A DNA stretch of 7,496 nt. Source: Steroidobacteraceae bacterium (GTDB lineage Bacteria > Pseudomonadota > Gammaproteobacteria > Steroidobacterales > Steroidobacteraceae). The notes under the pieces are model-generated. The model searched no databases and was not told where the DNA came from. It saw only the letters and a program-made list of their open reading frames with translations. Location of the stretch: the NCBI GenBank assembly GCA_013044085.1, contig JABEVI010000189.1, positions 1-7,496 on the forward strand, written 5' to 3'. The position numbers and the translations under genes were made by a program. This document shows, in pieces, positions 6,779 through 7,496 of this stretch (the stretch's first letter is position 1; the number at the start of each line of letters is the position of its first letter).

Positions 6779-7495
6779 TCAGGCCGCGAGCACGGCCTCG
6801 ATCGCGCTGCGCACGTTCTCGGCCGTGAAGCCGAAGTGCTGGAACAGTTCCTTTGCCGGCGCCGATTCGCCGTAACGGTCGATGCCGATGATGCGCCCCT
6901 TCGGCCCCACGTAGCGCCACCACGGCTCGCGCACGCCCGCCTCCACCGCGACACGGCGCCACACCTCGTCGGGAAGAACGCTGCGCTTGTAGGCCTCGTC
7001 CTGGCGCTCGAAGCTCGTCGTGCTCGGCATCGACACCAGTCGGACGCGTCGGCCGGCGGCGGCGAGCGCGCGCACCGCATCGGCCGCGATGCCCACCTCC
7101 GAGCCCGTCGCGATCACGATCGCTTCCGGCGTCCCCCCGGTGTCGATCAGCACGTAGCCGCCGCGCGCAATCGCGGCGACCTGCGCCGGCGTACGCGTTT
7201 GGTGCGCGAGAGCCTGCCGGCTGAGGATGAGGCAGGTCGGGGCGCCGCGGCTCTCGATCGCAGAACGCCAGGCCACGCCCGTCTCGGCCGCATCGCAAGG
7301 CCGCCACAGGTCGAGCTGCGGCACCAGGCGCAGACTCGCCACGTGTTCTATCGGCTGGTGGGTCGGCCCGTCCTCACCGACTCCGATCGAGTCGTGCGTG
7401 TAGACATAGACGACGCCGAGGCGCATCAGCGCCGACATGCGCACGGCGTTGCGCGCGTAGTCGGAGAACGTCAGGAAGGTGCCGCCGTAGGGTAT
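6779..7495 (-). CDS. tkt: transketolase, partial (C-terminal 238 residues)
   Basis: Thiamine-diphosphate enzyme moving two-carbon units between sugar phosphates in the pentose phosphate pathway (and in the Calvin cycle where present). Only the C-terminal third is in the window; the reading frame is open at the right edge, so the thiamine-binding N-terminal domain and the start lie outside. The fragment begins IPYGGTFLTFSDYARNAVRM and contains THDSIGVGEDGPTHQP (33-48 of the fragment), where the two histidines and the Asp correspond to E. coli TktA His461, His473 and Asp469. It continues with ILSRQ, GGYVL and IATGSEV and ends in the family signature GESAPAKELFQHFGFT. By alignment with the roughly 663-residue E. 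coli enzyme, about 425 residues are missing. It is the first visible gene of the run; the promoter probably lies further upstream. The C-terminus ends normally with EAVLAA and TGA. Confidence 0.97.
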   Translation of the reverse strand: MPYGGTFLTFSDYARNAVRMSALMRLGVVYVYTHDSIGVGEDGPTHQPIEHVASLRLVPQLDLWRPCDAAETGVAWRSAIESRGAPTCLILSRQALAHQTRTPAQVAAIARGGYVLIDTGGTPEAIVIATGSEVGIAADAVRALAAAGRRVRLVSMPSTTSFERQDEAYKRSVLPDEVWRRVAVEAGVREPWWRYVGPKGRIIGIDRYGESAPAKELFQHFGFTAENVRSAIEAVLAA

Positions 7496-7496
7496 G

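Noticed and set aside
6736..7080. N-terminal extension of gap into tkt, as the frame remains open upstream
   Set aside because: The extension runs through conserved tkt coding sequence in another frame, while a good ribosome binding site and the standard MAIKVAINGYG start mark 6735.

Overview
The window is a single co-directional run of seven genes, all on the minus strand and with almost no space between them. The base composition is GC-rich. The protein types point to a proteobacterium of the Gammaproteobacteria, or possibly the Betaproteobacteria. Pyruvate kinase is the 480-residue PykA type, phosphoglycerate kinase begins like the E. coli enzyme, and the order transketolase - GAPDH - phosphoglycerate kinase - pyruvate kinase is known from both groups. 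I cannot name the genus.

In the direction of transcription (high to low coordinates) the genes are: the C-terminal third of transketolase (tkt, cut by the right edge), a type I GAPDH (gap), phosphoglycerate kinase (pgk, TTG start), pyruvate kinase (pykA), a MoxR-type AAA+ ATPase (GTG start), a CoxE-like von Willebrand factor A (VWA) protein, and a patatin-like phospholipase (cut by the left edge). The spacers are 43 nt (tkt-gap), 31 nt (gap-pgk), a 4-nt ATGA overlap (pgk-pykA), 4 nt (pykA-moxR), an 11-nt overlap (moxR-vwa) and a 26-nt overlap (vwa-patatin). No intergenic stretch exceeds 43 nt. I see no terminator or promoter inside the window, so the block probably behaves as one transcript whose promoter lies upstream, beyond the right edge.

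The first four genes belong to central carbon metabolism: carbon-skeleton exchange in the pentose phosphate pathway, then three steps of lower glycolysis from glyceraldehyde-3-phosphate to 1,3-bisphosphoglycerate and 3-phosphoglycerate, and finally phosphoenolpyruvate to pyruvate. The next two are a classic MoxR/VWA pair, a type of chaperone-like module that in characterised cases (CbbQ/CbbO, NorQ/NorD, CoxD/CoxE) remodels or matures a specific enzyme. The last is a predicted serine lipase with an intact Ser-Asp dyad.

The individual genes are conventional and look intact. The part worth a second look is the arrangement: a MoxR/VWA/patatin module of unknown client joined by overlapping or nearly overlapping reading frames to the end of a glycolytic operon, with no aldolase (fba) gene directly after pykA. 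There is no sign of mobile elements, CRISPR, RNA genes or recent transfer.
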